A stretch of 45,561 nt of DNA from Candidatus Abawacabacteria bacterium (GTDB lineage Bacteria; Patescibacteriota; Gracilibacteria; RBG-16-42-10), in assembly GCA_016207805.1 (NCBI GenBank), contig JACQZO010000009.1, forward strand, positions 1 through 45,561. Direction: 5' to 3'. The stretch's first letter is position 1; each line of letters starts with the position of its first letter. Positions 25,478-33,451 of this stretch are shown in pieces. The notes beneath the pieces were generated by a model. That model searched no databases. It saw only the letters and a list, made by a program, of their open reading frames with translations, and had not been told where the DNA came from. The translations under genes and the position numbers were made by a program.

Positions 25478-25984
25478 ATGCTTAAGCTTTCGGATCCGGA
25501 TAAGCCTTCATCAGTAATTACTGACTTCTGTCATGGGGTCGCCTTAGCTAAGATGGCTCTTAATGATGCCACTAACCCTAAGGTCATCGTGATAAAAGAT
25601 TATTTAGAAGCACTCAAAGAGATACTAACACCAGCAATTGGGGAAGTAGCGTGGGCTGCATTTATGAGCCGCATGCAAGCTAAGTTACAACGGCCACATC
25701 ATGGCGTAGGGACAGCCTTTGTGCTGGTAGTTCTTCCGTGTACCTACATAGGTGTACCGTGGACTGAAGAACAATTGCGTAATGGCGACTACTTAGCATG
25801 CATTCCTTATCATGCAGACCAGACTATCTATAAAGAACCTTTATATAGTGCTATCCCACAAGCTGTATGGCAGGCCGGTCGTATCGATTTACCTACCACT
25901 GACGACCTTACTACTATCGTACCAGCATTACTAAATGCGGCCCGAGAGAGAATTCGCGTTGCTGGTAATTTGCAGAACCTATAG
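25478..25984 (+). CDS. hypothetical protein in the kinase operon, 168 aa
   Basis: Unrecognised. It starts 4 nt after the kinase stop, so it is probably co-transcribed and may be a kinase partner or substrate (inference). Helical start (about 10-55), then a hydrophobic strand FVLVVLPCTYIGVPW and a YLACIPYHADQTIY segment. An ATG further upstream in the same frame would lie inside the kinase gene, so I prefer 25478. Confidence 0.65.
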   Translation: MLKLSDPDKPSSVITDFCHGVALAKMALNDATNPKVIVIKDYLEALKEILTPAIGEVAWAAFMSRMQAKLQRPHHGVGTAFVLVVLPCTYIGVPWTEEQLRNGDYLACIPYHADQTIYKEPLYSAIPQAVWQAGRIDLPTTDDLTTIVPALLNAARERIRVAGNLQNL

Positions 25985-26286
25985 AAATTGTCATCCAAAA
26001 ACTGAATAGCAGAGGATGAAATTGGGTATGTATTTTGTTTAAGATCTGAGTTACCCGATTGCTAGTTGTAGTTTGGAGAAAATTAAAAAAGTCTGACTAA
26101 TTTCTTGGTGAATTACTCTGAATCATGGAGGTGATTAGTCCACTCAACATTTTGTGTATAATCAATAACGCCTGCTTCCATTTCATGCGCTGATCGATCT
26201 GTAATTCATCTTCTAGTAACAAGTTCAACACAGCAACACAAGTTTATTTTACTAAATAAATTATGAAAATATTCTTATTCAATCAA
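25985..26286. other. gene-free stretch between the kinase operon and repeat F
   Basis: About 300 bp, AT-rich. TTTTGTGTATAATC near 26150 resembles a -10 element, but no convincing ORF follows. No RNA gene recognised. Confidence 0.5.
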
Positions 26287-26368
26287 TTCCTAGTTCCTTG
26301 CTCCTGATTCCTTGAGCTCGCAAAAAGGCCTAGATACAAAAATGCTCCTAGGAATGAGGAACGAGGAA
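26287..26368. repeat. inverted repeat F (TTCCTNG units) beside the insertion sequence
   Basis: ATTCCTAGTTCCTTGCTCC-type units (26287-26315) face inverted CTCCTAGGAATGAGGAAC units (26345-26368), with about 30 bp between. The insertion sequence begins exactly where the right arm ends. Confidence 0.65.
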
Positions 26369-27505
26369 GATACCGTCCCAGAATGGGTGTTAAAAATGGG
26401 GGTTTTGGATGATGTGGTAGAGTAAAGAGGACAATTTAGGTAACTTACTATGCACAAAAAAGCCTCGGTGTAAGTTCTGTTCCAAGGAACAAGTACGAAA
26501 GCACGGGAAGCGACGAGGCCTGCAAAGATTTTTCTGTGATCAATGCGAACGGAGCTTTAGCATAGATTACCGGCCACGAAAGAAACACATCCTCAGAGAT
26601 CACATCGATGGAACAGCAATCAGAAACATAGCCCGGCATACACACAGCACAAAATCAGTCGTAGGAAGACAGTACTTAGAAGAGTTAGAAAAACTACCGC
26701 ATAACAATGACATAACGTTTCAGTACTGTAACCGGTTCTGTGGCATCTTAGTCGTAGATGGGAAGTATGTTCGGGTCAAAGGGGCTGCTAAGAAAATACC
26801 CTTACTCTGGGGAATAGACTATTTCACGCATGATCTACCAGTCTTTACGTTGGCACGATCAGAAAGCTATGCAGCATGGCTGAAGTACTTTGGTCTCCTG
26901 AAATCGGCAAACTATCCCTTAAGCTTAGTCATCTGTGATGACAATGAAAATATTATGAGAGCAGCACAGTATATGTTTCCTCATGTGCGTATCCAAACAT
27001 GTCAGGTGCACTTTGTAGAGAATATCCGAAGAGCATTACAAACCAGAACAGAAGAGAAGTTCCGACCGTTTCTTACGGACATAGTGAATCTCTTATTTCG
27101 TAAAAAGATTACGCGTCCAGACTTTGAGAAGAAAGCATACCGAATCATGAGGAGGTATGAAGCCGATCCAGTAGTATTTCAGTACATGCTAAAGATAGAT
27201 AGCTATACAGGTTTATTAACAGCAGCAGCTGAATATGTAGGAGCACCGAGAGATACGAATCTCATTGAGTTGTACAACTCCCATCTTGAAGGGAGATTAA
27301 AGAGTATAAAGGGGTTTGAAACATTTCGGACAGCGAGGCTCTGGCTGAATGCATACATACTCAGAAGAAGATACAAGCTATTCACAGACTGTAGCCGTAA
27401 GTTCAAATATTTGAATGGTACAAACTCGATTGGAAGAACAAAAAAACGAAATGGCTTCTTACCTAGCTTATTTCACTAAAAAACAACCCATTTTGGGACG
27501 GTATC
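26369..27505 (+). mobile_element. insertion sequence, MULE/IS256-like, about 1.14 kb
   Basis: The terminal inverted repeats are about 24 bp: GATACCGTCCCAGAATGGGT at the left and its near-perfect inverse (one G/A difference in the first 20) ending at 27505. A single transposase gene fills the element. I could not find a target duplication: the 8 bp outside each end do not match. The insertion lies between the kinase operon and tRNA-Thr. Confidence 0.85.
26450..27479 (+). pseudogene. DDE transposase, frameshifted at an A6 run near the start
   Basis: From 26466 one frame is open to 27479 (338 codons). It has an N-terminal zinc ribbon (CKFCSKEQ...FFCDQCERSF), then helices, then a MULE/IS256-type core: first Asp in ILVVDGKYVRV, second in VICDDNENIMRAAQYMFP with the following CQVHFVENI, and a late Glu in ELYNSHLEGRLKSIKGF. 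The only nearby ATG (26450) is in another frame and stops after seven codons. Removing one A from the A6 run (26456-26461) would join them as MHKKPRCKFC. It is therefore inactive, made by slippage on the A run, or the product of a one-base sequencing error. Confidence 0.8.
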
Positions 27506-27535
27506 CACTCGCTCGCCTGGATTGGTGCGAGCTCG

Positions 27536-27610
27536 TGGAGCCACTTGTCGGACTTGAACCGACAACCTTTCGCTTACAAAGCGATTGCTCTACCATTGAG
27601 CTAAAGTGGC
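27536..27610 (-). tRNA. tRNA-Thr (TGT)
   Basis: This minus-strand cloverleaf has acceptor GCCACTT/AAGTGGC, D stem GCTC/GAGC, anticodon loop TTTGTAA (anticodon TGT), and T arm GTCGG/CCGAC with loop TTCAAGT. The outermost anticodon-stem pair is A-A. Discriminator T73 and CCA (27536-27538) are encoded. It lies 30 nt beyond the right end of the insertion sequence. Confidence 0.94.
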
Positions 27611-27683
27611 CTATTGCCAAAACGTCAGCATCTTACTGGCTTCTCTTATTTTCTTCAAGACTTTTATGGCAAATAACCTTCAT

Positions 27684-28175
27684 CTAGCAAACTTGTCTGT
27701 CTGTTTGATGTAAAAGCGTGGGATCATTCCCATCATGAGAACCATTTGAAGCTGCCGGGAACATATTATGAAAGTGTAGGCGCACTGCTAAAGGATTTTG
27801 TAACTTAGCATAGAACTCACGCAATAATGATATGCCATCTTCAATGCTAATTTCACCAAATATCGCGTGTTGTGAAAATTCTGTTGGTACTGCTAAATAA
27901 ACTCGGCGATTCTCTTGAGGATCAATATAACTCAGTATTGCTTCAGCCCGAGCAGTGTCCTTACTATCATCAAATATAACACTTACTTTAGCAGTATCTA
28001 CTAATGGAGGTGCATAAATATCATGATCAGCTCTCAGGATAGTACCAAGAACTTTTCTAATCGAAAGTAACAACGCTCTTAGCTCAATTTCCTGAGGACT
28101 TACTTCTCTTTTCTTATGCTCAAAAGCAATTCCTTGCGAAGCTGAAAAATCGGTCTCAACACAGTTGTGGGACAT
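27684..28175 (-). CDS. hypothetical protein, 163 aa
   Basis: Unrecognised. An alpha+beta protein, with a helix at about 28-45, strands VSVIFDDS, ILSYIDPQENRRVYLAVP, and LAVRLHFHNMFP, and no signal or membrane segment. The minus-strand upstream sequence holds TTGACC and TATACT very close to the ATG, so the leader would be very short. It is a lone gene between tRNA-Thr and the kinase-like pair. Confidence 0.6.
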   Translation of the reverse strand: MSHNCVETDFSASQGIAFEHKKREVSPQEIELRALLLSIRKVLGTILRADHDIYAPPLVDTAKVSVIFDDSKDTARAEAILSYIDPQENRRVYLAVPTEFSQHAIFGEISIEDGISLLREFYAKLQNPLAVRLHFHNMFPAASNGSHDGNDPTLLHQTDRQVC

Positions 28176-28299
28176 GAGTATATCTTAGCGACGGTCAAAA
28201 TAGCAGAATAAAATGTAAGATCAAGAGTGCATCGCAATACAAATTATTTTTTAGCAAGAGCCCAAATTATGTTATCTTAATCTTAACTTACCCAAATAT

Positions 28300-28701
28300 A
28301 TGGCTAATACACTTGCTTCAATATCAGTGCATGAATATGGGGAGAAATTAGCACCAGTAATTTGGGGGAATATTTCTCAAGAATATCGGGATGAGGCAAA
28401 CAACCAAATTAATCTCCCTGATAGTGTCCGAAAAGAATTAGCAGCCTTATTACATCCCTGGATGCGCATGGCTGATAGAGACGGAATTCCTGGTAAAAAA
28501 GTGCCAGCGAGTTATGATGCCCAAGTACAAGGCTGGACCACACAGTCACGGATACTAAGATCTCAAGCAGGATTAGAATTATGGGCTGTATATAATTATC
28601 GAGCAGGACGAAGACGATTACAAACCGATCGCTTAATAGAATTTCTAATTGGTGATGAAATCGCAAACCACGGCCAAATGAATGGAAACAACAGGTGGTA
28701 G
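28300..28701 (+). CDS. hypothetical protein, possible N-lobe half of a degenerate kinase-like pair
   Basis: The 133-residue protein is not recognised alone. Its last third (LELWAVYNYRAGRRRLQTDRLIEFLIGDE) could be the beta-3/alpha-C part of a kinase N-lobe, but without the usual Lys. Its 3' end overlaps the next ORF by 7 nt in another frame, and the next ORF begins where the kinase hinge would be. Candidate promoter TTAGCA-N16-TATCTT ends 22 nt before the ATG. The kinase reading is tentative. Confidence 0.5.
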   Translation: MANTLASISVHEYGEKLAPVIWGNISQEYRDEANNQINLPDSVRKELAALLHPWMRMADRDGIPGKKVPASYDAQVQGWTTQSRILRSQAGLELWAVYNYRAGRRRLQTDRLIEFLIGDEIANHGQMNGNNRW

Positions 28702-29339
28702 AAAACACTATGCTCCCTGCACTTTCAGATTGGGGACGAGAAAATCCTGACCCAACTGGAGAAAGATTGATATTACAGCCATTTCTTCCTTCCGTGAATG
28801 CCTATGATGCTATTGCTCGTCCGCATGAAGTTAGTGACTGGGGCCCTTTTGAGTGGGCTGGGGATATGTCAGCAGAGGACTGGATAGAACATATACCAGC
28901 CATGACCACAGCTTTGGCATATATGCACAGCCAAGGGAAAGTGGTTGGTGAAGCTATTTTGCCTAATCTTGTGTTTACTGAAGATGGTTTGCCAATTTGG
29001 GTAGATGCTGAAGTTAGTTATCGTCGGGAAATTCCTACTCTCCAGCAACATGCTTTTGACCTGAGAAACTTAACATTATCCTTATCTTCATCTTTACGTC
29101 AAAGAATGGGGGCGGCTTTTGATACTCATTCCGTTGTCACTGCAGTAGTGAATGCCTATCCTGAGCCGGCTGTTTTACAACAATTAGCTGCTTTATTAGA
29201 AAAGCCCTTGCCATGGTGCCAACGTTTAGCAATGAATGAATTTATGCGTTATCGGATTGGAGCAGGGAGTAATGAGCAATATGAGCATGTCCGGCATGTG
29301 TTAAGGGAACAGATCAGCCGTGTCCTTGAAGGCAAATAA
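28695..29339 (+). CDS. degenerate kinase-like (pseudokinase?) protein
   Basis: The 214-residue protein has ERLILQPFLP, like a beta-5/hinge, then TALAYMHSQGKVVGEAILPNLVF, which lines up with the 'aL.ylH..givHgDl.p.NiL' catalytic loop but has lost the catalytic Asp, then GLPIWVDAE in the DFG position and HAFDLRNLTLSL, like the helix-F Asp region. Catalytic activity is therefore unlikely. Start is GTG at 28695 or ATG at 28710. It may form one product with the preceding gene by frameshifting, or a two-part complex. A kinase with all catalytic residues lies 4 kb upstream. Confidence 0.5.
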   Translation: MVENTMLPALSDWGRENPDPTGERLILQPFLPSVNAYDAIARPHEVSDWGPFEWAGDMSAEDWIEHIPAMTTALAYMHSQGKVVGEAILPNLVFTEDGLPIWVDAEVSYRREIPTLQQHAFDLRNLTLSLSSSLRQRMGAAFDTHSVVTAVVNAYPEPAVLQQLAALLEKPLPWCQRLAMNEFMRYRIGAGSNEQYEHVRHVLREQISRVLEGK

Positions 29340-29395
29340 AATCGCGCGACGGTTGAGGGCACTTATGCTACTTTATTGCCAAATGAATATGAATT

Positions 29396-31087
29396 ATGAA
29401 AGAAGTAAATTGCCGTATCACAGGAACACCGTTTCAAATTCTTCCTTTAGAAGAGCAACTACTCGACAAAATTAGTCCAGTAATTAATGGGCGTAAATTT
29501 GCTTTACCCTTACCCACAATCTGCCCCCAAGAAAGACTGAGAAATCGTTTGGCTTTTCGTAATGATAGAAATCTGTATCGCCGAAAGTGTGCTTTAACTG
29601 GTAATGATATTTTATCTGTCTATCATCCAGAAAAGTCTTTTCCAGTCTATAGCATGACTGCTTGGTGGAGTGATCAGTGGGATCCACTGGCATATGGTAG
29701 GGATTTTGATTTCTCGCGGCCTTTTTTTGAGCAATTTGCTGAATTGATGCAGGCTGTGCCACGTTTGGCGATGATTAACAAAAATCCCAACAATAGTGAC
29801 TATATTGCTATTGGCTCAGATAATAGGAATTGTTATCTCTGTTCGCCATCCACAGCAAATGAAGACTGTATGTATGGTGGTGTATTGTACCATTCAAAAA
29901 ATGTGGTAGACGGTTATATGAGTTTAGCTAATGAAGTTTCCTACGATACTATTCACTGTGATCATTGTTATCGCTCCTTTTTCTCTAAAGACTGTGGTCA
30001 TTGCAGTGATATTTATTTTTGTGAAGATTGTTCTGGCTGTCAGAGCTGCTTTGGTTGTTTCGGTTTGCGTAGCAAAAGTTATTGTTGGTTCAATGAGCAA
30101 CTTACCAAAGAGGAATTCGAGCAGAGGCTCACAGAATTTAAAGGACACTTATCACGACAGAAAATTGAGGAAATAAAAAAACAATTTGCCGATTTTGCCA
30201 AGCTATTACCTCATCGCCCCTTATATTTGCGTAATGCTGAGAGCTGTTTAGGTGACTATCTAGTTGATTGCAAAAACTGTCTTTATTGTTTCGATCTGGA
30301 GGAGGCTCAAGATTGCGTTTACGTCACAAGGTTTGCTCGAGGAATAGTAGATTCAGTGGACTCATGTGAGGGAGCCGATGGGGTTGAATTGTGTTTCAAT
30401 GTGATGAGTGCTGGACTCAAGCTCTATCATGCTATTTGTACTACCTTTGTCTGGGGATCACGAGATGTTATCTACTGTGATCATTGTTTCAATGTAGAAG
30501 ATTGTTTCGGCTGTATTGGTCTTAGAAATCATGCCCGTTATTGTATATTCAATAAGCAATACACCAAAGAAGTATATGAAGAGTTAGTACCCAAGATTAT
30601 TGAGCATATGCAAAAAACTGGAGAATGGGGATTATTTTTTCCTGCTCACTTAGCACCCTTTAGCTACAATGAAACTATTGCCTCAGTAGCATATCCTTTG
30701 AGCAAAGAAGAGGCCTTAAAGAAGGGGATGAATTGGAGCGATTACCAAGCGCCACTGCCACAAGTGCCAGCAGTAGCGGTGGCCACTTTACCAGCAATTA
30801 TTGCTGATGTTTCTGATTCCATTTTGGATCAGGCTATTCTCTGCAAAGAAACGGAAAAACCTTTTCGTATTATCCGCCAAGAATTAGATTTCTATCGTGC
30901 TAATAACATACCGCTACCTGATAGTCACCCTGATATTCGCCATTTGCATCGTGTTCATGCTCGTAATGCCAAGATCTTTTATAAACGTAATTGCCCCAAA
31001 GATGGCAAGGAATTTTATACAACGTATAAGCCTGACAATAATGCAAATATTTATTGTGAGCAGTGTTATCTGGCAGAGCATAGCTAG
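29396..31087 (+). CDS. Cys-rich zinc-ribbon-like protein common in CPR
   Basis: The 563-residue protein has many CxxC pairs in three regions: an N-terminal C...C/CALTG, a central block (about 145-235) and a C-terminal NCPKDGKEFYTTY...CEQC finger. The central block is duplicated: CFGCFGLRSKSYCWFN..LTKEEFE recurs about 160 residues later as CFGCIGLRNHARYCIFN..YTKEVYE. I have seen this family in Patescibacteria, sometimes labelled 'caib/baif', a name its sequence does not support. Function unknown; metal binding is likely. Convergent with uppP, 4 nt apart. Confidence 0.8.
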   Translation: MKEVNCRITGTPFQILPLEEQLLDKISPVINGRKFALPLPTICPQERLRNRLAFRNDRNLYRRKCALTGNDILSVYHPEKSFPVYSMTAWWSDQWDPLAYGRDFDFSRPFFEQFAELMQAVPRLAMINKNPNNSDYIAIGSDNRNCYLCSPSTANEDCMYGGVLYHSKNVVDGYMSLANEVSYDTIHCDHCYRSFFSKDCGHCSDIYFCEDCSGCQSCFGCFGLRSKSYCWFNEQLTKEEFEQRLTEFKGHLSRQKIEEIKKQFADFAKLLPHRPLYLRNAESCLGDYLVDCKNCLYCFDLEEAQDCVYVTRFARGIVDSVDSCEGADGVELCFNVMSAGLKLYHAICTTFVWGSRDVIYCDHCFNVEDCFGCIGLRNHARYCIFNKQYTKEVYEELVPKIIEHMQKTGEWGLFFPAHLAPFSYNETIASVAYPLSKEEALKKGMNWSDYQAPLPQVPAVAVATLPAIIADVSDSILDQAILCKETEKPFRIIRQELDFYRANNIPLPDSHPDIRHLHRVHARNAKIFYKRNCPKDGKEFYTTYKPDNNANIYCEQCYLAEHS

Positions 31088-31091
31088 TAGC

Positions 31092-31874
31092 TTAGCGGCT
31101 AATGAGCATAAATAAACAGAGCATTGCTAAAATAATGCGATACCAAGCAAAGATTGCTAAAGAATGATTTTTGAGATAGCTCAATAGGAGATGAATACAA
31201 GCTAGTCCGACAATAAAAGCAATGATTGTTCCTATAGTTAATTCTAAACCAATTCCTTGCGGCAGTCCTATTTGAGATAAGTCATAAAGTTTTTTCAGTC
31301 CTGATAAAGTGATAATCGGCAAAGAAAGATAAAAAGAAAAGCGTGCGGCAGCTTCTCTGCTTAATCCTTGCGTCATACCAGCCATAATGGTAGCGCCAGA
31401 GCGAGAGAATCCAGGAATAAAGGCTAAACATTGGGCTATGCCAGTAATCAAGCCACTTTTTATGGTTATTTGTTCAATTCGATCCTTTCCTTGAGAGAAG
31501 AACTTTTCGGTAAGCAAAAAAAGCAATGCTCCGACAATCAACACCATACTTACTACCCAAGCGGAACGTAAATAAAGATCAATATATTCTTCTGCTATCA
31601 AGCCAATAAGTAGTGCGGGTATTGTGCCTACTAGTATTGCCCAACCAAGCGTGCGCTTTCCCTGAAAAAAGCTTTTTAATAACTGCCAAAGTTCAGGAGC
31701 AAAATAAATATAAACAGCTCCAATAGTACCTAGTTGTAATATAGCATCTACAGCCAGCGGGTAGGGGGTAACAAATCCTAAAATATCTCTGGCCAAAATC
31801 AAATGCCCACTGGAAGAAATAGGTAAAAACTCAGTGAGACCTTGAATAATGCCAAGGAGAATAAAGGAGAGCAT
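31092..31874 (-). CDS. uppP: undecaprenyl-diphosphatase
   Basis: Recycles the lipid carrier for wall synthesis by dephosphorylating undecaprenyl pyrophosphate. The 260-residue multi-pass membrane protein carries both BacA/UppP motifs: IIQGLTEFLPISSSGHL near the N-terminus and PGFSRSGATI (about 153-162), which hold the catalytic Glu, Ser, His and Arg residues. Length is typical. Together with murA it shows peptidoglycan synthesis. Confidence 0.96.
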   Translation of the reverse strand: MLSFILLGIIQGLTEFLPISSSGHLILARDILGFVTPYPLAVDAILQLGTIGAVYIYFAPELWQLLKSFFQGKRTLGWAILVGTIPALLIGLIAEEYIDLYLRSAWVVSMVLIVGALLFLLTEKFFSQGKDRIEQITIKSGLITGIAQCLAFIPGFSRSGATIMAGMTQGLSREAAARFSFYLSLPIITLSGLKKLYDLSQIGLPQGIGLELTIGTIIAFIVGLACIHLLLSYLKNHSLAIFAWYRIILAMLCLFMLISR

Positions 31875-31968
31875 AGAATAAGTTTGTACTAGTAAAGTAC
31901 AAGGATGAATTGTAATTTACAATAATTCAGAAAAGTGTATGCTTCTTAATTAAATAGTTACTATCTAT

Positions 31969-32925
31969 ATGGCTTCATCAAGATCTCCTGATATACTAAC
32001 CAATGACAATATCGACGATAACAGACAGATTCCTGTCATGGTGCAATGCTGGATTGAGGATCAAGGGGATAATATCTCTCCAGAATTCGATCAAACCACT
32101 GCATTAGCCTACTTAAGGAGCTTAAAGTTAGCAGAACAATATGCTGAGTGGCGGGATCTTTTGCGGGAAGCAAACTTTATTCAGGTATCAGCAAACAGTG
32201 GAGAATTGGGATATGAAGATGATAATCAAGGCTTTCATTGTTTTCCTCAATTGGCAGAAATTGTAGCGGCGATACTAGATAATCTTGCTTATTATATCGC
32301 AAAGCAAGCAGAAGGCTATGAAGCTTTATCTCTTGTTCCCGGAAAAATGTCTTTAGCCGATGTGTATAAATGGACTGAGCGTTTTTTGAAGAAAAGATTA
32401 GGTCAAGATTTTACCGTATGTGACTATAATAATTTAGATGCTGCACCACGCATGTTAGATTACAATGTAAGTAGGACAATTCAGTCAAAAGAAGACTGTC
32501 CTCCATGGCTGCTGTCCTTGCGCAAAACTACCTTCGGAGCATTAGCGCCAGCTGCGTACAGAGAAACTCCTGGTCCTATTCCTGGAGATGAAGGGAGATT
32601 TTTAGTGAAGTTAGATGATGCAGTGGAAGCATTGGCAGGTACTGGTGTATCGGCTGCTCTTTTAGAAGAGGTATACCTGATGTTTGTCCAAAAACTAGCT
32701 ACTAATGCTCAGGCTCCAGACAGATACAATCTGGTAATAGCGGCAGGTAATAAAACCCTAGAGGACTCTCATCCCCAAGTGACATTTGCTGATGACTGCC
32801 AAGCCTCTAGTAGTACTGCTATCCAACCAGGCCCACCTAGTTTGATTACCGAGTGTATCCCAACAAGCAATCTAGTAGCATTGGATTGCATTCAAACTGT
32901 AATCCGCATTCCTCTTAGCTCTTAG
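31969..32925 (+). CDS. hypothetical protein, 318 aa, C-terminus encoded by a repeat
   Basis: Unrecognised. Acidic N-terminal tail, then a mostly helical region (about 45-145) and a mixed C-terminal part. No signal or membrane helix. The last residues (LSS) and the stop codon are supplied by the CTCTTAG array at 32912, so the natural C-terminus may have been altered by repeat insertion. TACTAT at 31959-31964 lies very close to the ATG. Confidence 0.6.
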   Translation: MASSRSPDILTNDNIDDNRQIPVMVQCWIEDQGDNISPEFDQTTALAYLRSLKLAEQYAEWRDLLREANFIQVSANSGELGYEDDNQGFHCFPQLAEIVAAILDNLAYYIAKQAEGYEALSLVPGKMSLADVYKWTERFLKKRLGQDFTVCDYNNLDAAPRMLDYNVSRTIQSKEDCPPWLLSLRKTTFGALAPAAYRETPGPIPGDEGRFLVKLDDAVEALAGTGVSAALLEEVYLMFVQKLATNAQAPDRYNLVIAAGNKTLEDSHPQVTFADDCQASSSTAIQPGPPSLITECIPTSNLVALDCIQTVIRIPLSS

Positions 32926-32964
32926 CTCTTAGCTCTTAGCTCTTAGCTCTTAGCTCTTAGCTCT
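32912..32964 (+). repeat. perfect heptamer array C (CTCTTAG, about 7.6 copies)
   Basis: 53 bp of uninterrupted CTCTTAG tandem repeat, starting inside the end of the preceding CDS. A perfect array of this kind should vary in length between strains by slippage. The same unit makes the inverted repeat at 4492. Confidence 0.95.
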
Positions 32965-33041
32965 CCATCCCCCTATTTCCCAGTCAAGTTTTCCTAATTC
33001 AGTTCTATCTATATACTACAGGCTAGTAAGCTTCGTACTAT

Positions 33042-33365
33042 ATGAGTCTCGCTCAATCCATAGAAAATCCCGAGTCACAACAGTCAATGCTGCGCATAGT
33101 GATTGCTTTTGTTATGATATTTCTTTATCAATATCCGGAGGCTATTTCCGAAGCACGGATCAAGATAAAGATACAAAGTATGATAGATTTTCCTTGGGAT
33201 GAGACTGTTTGGCAGGAGGCCCTAGCAAATATGTTAGAGAAAAGTATTCTTGAACGGGATGTGGATGACGCTCTAAGGCTTACTGACAGCACTCGTAACG
33301 AAATGGCATTACGCCAAACATTGAAAGCGCTAGTAACAACTAGGGAAGCAAAATCATTAGCATAG
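33042..33365 (+). CDS. hypothetical protein, 107 aa
   Basis: Unrecognised, probably all-helical: four or five amphipathic helices, with no signal peptide. The hydrophobic stretch MLRIVIAFVMIFLYQY (about 16-31) could be a buried helix or a single membrane segment. TATACT (33012-33017) ends 25 nt before the ATG. Confidence 0.5.
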   Translation: MSLAQSIENPESQQSMLRIVIAFVMIFLYQYPEAISEARIKIKIQSMIDFPWDETVWQEALANMLEKSILERDVDDALRLTDSTRNEMALRQTLKALVTTREAKSLA

Positions 33366-33396
33366 TTCTGTTATTTATCACTCTTTTCTGAACCTC

Positions 33397-33441
33397 ATTC
33401 ATAATTCATAATTCGTAATTCGCAATTCGTAATTCGTAATT
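33397..33441 (+). repeat. heptamer repeat A (GTAATTC), copy 4
   Basis: About six ATTCATA/ATTCGTA units end 10 nt before the permease ATG at 33452. It is the longest copy of the family. Confidence 0.85.
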
Positions 33442-33451
33442 GCTTGCCCCC

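Noticed and set aside
26361..27513. Target-site duplication of the insertion sequence
   Set aside because: Flanking 8-9 bp on the two sides (ACGAGGAA and CACTCGCT) do not match in any register I tried.
27415..27687. Plus-strand ORF containing LVGLEPTTFRLQSDCSTIELKWP
   Set aside because: The middle is the complement of tRNA-Thr and the beginning overlaps the end of the transposase; no independent gene.
29396..31087. CaiB/BaiF CoA-transferase
   Set aside because: The name circulates for this family, but the sequence is a Cys-rich repeat protein with no CoA-transferase motifs.
32912..32964. Possible CRISPR array
   Set aside because: The unit is only 7 bp with no spacers, and no cas genes are in the window. 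None of the repeat families has CRISPR geometry.
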